Position numbers and translations under genes: made by a program
Shown here: one piece after another, positions 60,061-64,000 of the stretch
How positions within the stretch are numbered: position 1 is the first letter of the stretch
Layout: the number at the start of each line of letters is the position of its first letter
The notes under the pieces: generated by a model
Seen by the model: only the letters and a program-made list of their open reading frames with translations
Databases searched by the model: none
What the model was told of the DNA's origin: nothing
Assembly: GCA_963580455.1 (NCBI GenBank)
Contig: OY756969.1
Coordinates: 21,238,760-21,302,759 of the forward strand
Source of the DNA: Euonymus europaeus
Taxonomy: Eukaryota; Streptophyta; Magnoliopsida; Celastrales; Celastraceae
Length of the DNA: 64,000 bases
Direction of reading: 5' to 3'

Positions 60061-60216
60061 AAAACTTTGGTTTCAATCTCTCTCCCGACAAGCTCGAGAA
60101 GCGTCCCTCTTCTCCCTCCCAACGCATCTTCGACTTTTAAAACCTTGGTCTCAATCTCTCTCCCGACAAGCCCGAGAAGTGTCCCTCTTCTCCTTCCCCG
60201 ATGCATCTCCTCTGCT
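60061..60216 (+). repeat. Tandem pair, period 78 bases
   Basis: AAAACTTTGGTTTCAATCTC (60061) and AAAACCTTGGTCTCAATCTC (60139) begin two units that both contain CTCTCCCGACAAG and GTGTCCCTCTTCTCC or a close variant. Non-coding. Confidence 0.75.
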
Positions 60217-60731
60217 GGTCCTATCGTTGAGAATTGGAGCGTGGAGTTAGCCATGGCTTCTGTAAACGATGTTACTTTATGGTGGTGCTAGCAATGAACG
60301 CGATGGTGAATGTGTTATGCATGCACGCGATACTGGCGATCTCAAAGTGTTCAATGAAATGCTGTAACGGTTGATGACTTCCTCTTTAAAATTGAAAGAT
60401 AAAATGAGAGTATTTCATGGGAAATGTATTTAGAGTGTAAGATTTTTTATATTTTTTGAAGGTGTTCTTTTAAAAATGGGCAGCATCTAACCCTACCTAT
60501 ATTGGGCCTCATGGGTCTAGTTAAGAGGTTACATCACAAAATAGTCTCCTTAAAAAACTGTACAGAAATAGCATTACTCTCTATCATTAAATTAAATATT
60601 TTAATCTCCATCACAATTTATTTATTTTTGCATAAATGTCTATCTTGTCTCAAGTAATAATAACTAATAATAATTATTAGTTAAATTATTATTTAATTAA
60701 TAATTTGATTTTGGGTCTAATTAAGGGTTTT
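60217..60731. other. AT-rich intergenic stretch
   Basis: Nothing coding or repetitive is identified. Confidence 0.4.
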
Positions 60732-61150
60732 GCACTACAAGAAATTCTAGAATTATTGACGAAATTTTTTATCGGTAATCCTAAAAATCCGTTAATAATA
60801 TTGATTATCGATAGAAAATTTGTGTCGTTAAAAACCCTTGTAGGTAATCTACACATTAATGAGAAAAATTTCATTGGTAAATTTTGTTCATTGATAAATA
60901 TCGGCATAAATTTCGTCAATAATTTGCCGGTAAAAAATAAAAAATTAAATTCTGTCTGTAATCTTTAGAAAAAAATTATTATTTTTAATTACATCGGGGG
61001 AAAAAAATATGTCCGTTAAAAATAATAATAAATTGTTGTCATTGCTTTGTTAAATTTTTCATTAGTAATAAGCTAAAATTCGAGGATTTTTTCGATACTT
61101 ATCCCTATTCTTTGCATAATAAAATTTAAAATAAAAATAAAAAATAATTT
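60732..61150 (+). mobile_element. CACTA (En/Spm) terminal relic, second copy
   Basis: It starts CACTACAAGAAATTCTAG, a canonical plant CACTA terminus. It shares with 37719-38140 the subterminal phrases AATATTGATTATCGAT, AAAAATTTCRTTGGTAA and ATTCTG-CTGTAATC. It ends in the same place (AATTTATGAATAT). No right terminus or transposase is found. Confidence 0.7.
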
Positions 61151-61307
61151 ATGAATATTAATCGAGAGTCCGGATTCTTACACTGGGCGTGCTATATGAC
61201 CACAATACCCTCCTCCATCCCCACCTGTCCCTCCTTTTCGCGTTGGTTTCCTACCGAATCCCATTTTTCCCGTTTGAGGAGGCAAGAAAAGGCGGTTGCA
61301 GAGAACG

Positions 61308-63840
61308 ATGATTCCACAGCAATGGACGCATCCGTGTGGAAGCCAGTGCACCCAAAAATACGCCGCACTCACGCAGATTCCATGTAAAAAGAAACTAATG
61401 TTCTAATTCTTTTACTTATTGGATCTGAAAGTTCACGACACTAGTTGAATATTGCCTCCCATTATCGGTATCTTGAAACTGACACAGTTTCTTTGGTTGC
61501 CTGTAATTGCGTTTGACATGTTCATTTTTTCTTGACGACTGAATCGGTGGCAATTTCTTTGTAATGATTCGAGTTTCTTTTCTTTACTGTAAAAGTTCAA
61601 GAAAATATTGTGGAGCAGAAAATAGGGGGGATATGCAATTGATGGTGCTCTTGAATTGTTCTGTCTACATGGTTTCGTGCAATTAGAAAACTTGCTTGCA
61701 ATTTGTGCATCTGTCGAAATCAAAGAGAGGGAAATATGCTAATGAGGCTGCTGTTGAATTGAGTTTTCACTTGTTGTTTGTATGATTCGACGTAATTAGA
61801 ATTTTCTTGCAATTTAGGCATATGTATCTTGTCACATGCTAGATGCTAAGTTGGCTAAATTGATGCAACATATTCGATAGGTCTGAATTTATGCGTCAGA
61901 GCTGTTTGGATTGGTTGTATAGGCTTCTTGTTTTTAGCACCAACACATAGTTTTCGAGTTTTTATCTGGTACTTTCCTACAAATTCGTTAAAATCAAATT
62001 CCCGTTGCTTCAAGTAGTGTTGTGGTTGCTCTGAATCATACTCTATTTTTCCATAGGTAATGTTGATTTGTCTAATTTAACCTTTCAATCCAATAATTTT
62101 AATGGCTAGCATGGGTTCTTGTAGGGCGAGTATTTTGCAAGAAGGGATGTAACTCTGATGTGGAGACATGGGAAGAATGTGAGTACTTTTTACTGTTTAT
62201 TATATTTGCTTATAAACTTTGCGGCTAGGAATTCACGTTCTTGCAATTTATATTTATAATTGAAATTTTACTTCTGAAATCATTCTTTCCCTTTTTTTAA
62301 AAATGAGAAATTAATTTTCACTTTCAAGAAAGAAGTATTTGCATTGCTGGAGTGCATTGTTTATGAGCCTCCAATGTATTTGTTTTATAGAACTTGATTT
62401 ATATTATTTTAAGTAATTTTTTCCTCAATAGACTCATCAGGACTTGAGACTTTTGAGTTTGGAACAAATGCATGTTTCCTACGTAATTATAAGTCTCAAT
62501 TACTATAGTTACTGAATCTCCAGGCTTGGAGAACTGTGACCAGACATGCTATAAGGACCCTGTGTTAAAGGACCATCAGTGGAGTGCATATATTGATCGC
62601 TCCCCTGGAGCTGCCAGTTACTCAGAGGTAAATCGATGATAGGCATCTTTCCATCTTTCTGCTTCTGCCATTTTCTTGAACCACGCTGAATTTGTCAATT
62701 AGTTTAATTTCATGTTTAATCTTCATAGTTGCCATGGTTAGATGACAGGATAGTTTGTAAGTTGTTCGAGTGCTGCGCTTTTAATCTATTAGGACTTCGC
62801 GTTTGTATAACCACCCTGCAGTGATCCTATTGAAAATATAAGAGCTGTTACTATTGTCAATTAGTGTCATGGATAAAATAGCTTGATTTCAAATCCTGAG
62901 ACATGACCTTAGAGGGGAAAGATGCAATTAGACTAACAGATATTTATGTATTGCGAGACAGCTTGGGAAACACAATTTAGCCTTGTTTGGGCCTGGTTCT
63001 GGGACTTACATGTTGATTGGTCTATCTCTGCCTTAACCTCTGCCTGTTAGAGGACTTCTGAAAATTACTAGGCAATGAAACAACAGTGTATTATTCTCCC
63101 GGATTTAATGCCTTCTAGAAATTTGATGAAAGAGTAAATTGGAAGAACCCAGGGAAGGGACCCCAACTGTTACTTGATCATATTTCATTGATTTTTGCAC
63201 TCTTGCTCCTTAAATGGTTTTGAAGACCATTTATGCCATAAATTAGCTGCCCATGAGACATGGTTTTGTGAATTGACTTTTCTTGGCGCTTTGCCTATAA
63301 AATAGCTTCTTATGTAATTTCATTAATGCTACTTTTATTAAAAAAAAAAAAGAGTTCATTTTTAGTGCACAATGCTTCACGCTTATGGTCGATGTGGACA
63401 GTCTTATATGCTCATTGCAGATAGGTTGAACGTTATGATGCTTAGATTGCAGTGTAATTTCATGGTGCATTAATATTGCCTAATATTCAAGGGGAAAATG
63501 GTTGTAATATTTAATAATTACTGTAACATTTGGAACTGACCCTGCTGTTTGAATTCAGCTCAAGTGTTTTTAGTGGGTGGACGACTCCTTTTTCTTTATT
63601 TTGTTTTACAAAAAGGACTCAATGAGCATATATCTGATTTATTTAGAAGTTGTGACTTGATGGTCCCATGTGGTTTCAGTAGGTTGTTGATAATGGGAAT
63701 GCATAAGTTGAAGGAATACTATTTTTTTAGTTGAATGCAATCATTGTAGACATTTGTAGTGATTTAAAGATCATTGACCCCTTTCTACTTCCACTGTGCA
63801 GGAATGTTTCCATGCTTGTGTAGCTGGCTGTGGTTTCAAG
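61308..63840 (+). CDS. Conserved plant Cys-rich protein of unknown function (5' part, continues past window)
   Basis: Four exons are visible: 61308-61383, 62125-62178, 62524-62627 and 63802-63840. All have GT/AG borders and matching phases. A donor at 63841 shows the gene continues past 64000. The 90 residues seen begin MIPQQWTHPCGSQCTQKYAA and run through RVFCKKGCNSDVETWEECLE, NCDQTCYKDPVLKDHQWSAY and IDRSPGAASYSEECFHACVA. The regular Cys pairs (CxxxC: CGSQC, CKKGC, CLENC, CFHAC) suggest disulfide- or metal-stabilised helical hairpins. I recall this as a conserved uncharacterised plant protein; no function is known to me. The ATG at 61308 is the first after an in-frame stop at 61275. The leader is short, and a CACTA relic ends about 160 bases upstream. 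Confidence 0.82.
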
Positions 63841-64000
63841 GTCCAGTTCTTTTGATCATCTAAACTTTCTGATAGCTCTTTATTTTTGACTTGAGGTTCA
63901 TTTATTGACTTCTCATTAACAATGCGCTTCATTGATGACATGTGATATTAGGTTAGATTTCTGTGATATCAAACCTCAGAAAAATAGCTGAAGAAATTTT
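63841..64000 (+). other. Start of the next intron of the Cys-rich gene
   Basis: The sequence after AAG/GTCCAG is AT-rich and shows no further exon before the window ends. Confidence 0.6.

Overview
This is nuclear DNA of a flowering plant. It is AT-rich, its genes have GT-AG introns, and between them lie plant transposon remnants (Ty3/gypsy, Ty1/copia, MULE, CACTA, MITE and SINE types) plus an organelle DNA insertion. A class B heat-shock factor of the B5 kind, which I recall as absent from Arabidopsis, and the long repeat-rich spacers fit a non-Brassicaceae dicot, perhaps woody. The species cannot be fixed from sequence alone.

Layout. 1-2838: the 3' end of a Ty3/gypsy element, with a spliced antisense ORF, polypurine tract and LTR. 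2839-5790: repeats and an orphan promoter/first exon. 5791-9094 (-): RNA polymerase subunit gene NRPB8, with a 741-bp MULE-like element in intron 1. 10254-11488: a TIR transposon. 11489-15480 and 22497-26640: two copies (A and B) of one segment carrying an RMA-type RING E3 ligase. Copy A has an organelle DNA insertion (with part of plastid rpl2) just before its 5' UTR, and a nonsense codon in the CDS. Copy B is intact. 15486-22391: MITEs, a copia remnant, a SINE and a gypsy gag remnant. 26640-32236: intergenic, with an 82-bp tandem repeat and two abutting MITEs. 32237-33570 (+): class B heat stress factor. 34615-37297 (-): monothiol glutaredoxin GRXS17, whose third glutaredoxin domain has decayed. 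37719-38140: CACTA relic. 39147-46440 (-): an Smr-domain protein of DUF1771/Smr architecture. 46781-50680: repeats. 50749-51300 (+): a small secreted Gly/Asp-rich protein of unknown function. 51825-52940 (-): a pseudogene of the TSJT1/aluminium-induced YGL-LRDR family. 53707-58310 (-): MUTS2, a MutS-like ATPase with an Smr domain. 60732-61150: a second CACTA relic. 61308 to past the right edge (+): a conserved plant Cys-rich protein.

The host genes are unrelated housekeeping and regulatory genes: transcription, redox/Fe-S, protein degradation, heat response and nucleic-acid maintenance. Most exon boundaries were placed by checking GT/AG sites and reading phase by hand, and the resulting totals are in frame. 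The most informative observations are the domain loss in GRXS17, the unequal fates of the two RING copies, and filled/empty-site evidence for insertions. I found nothing resembling a defence or immunity island or any clearly new multigene system.
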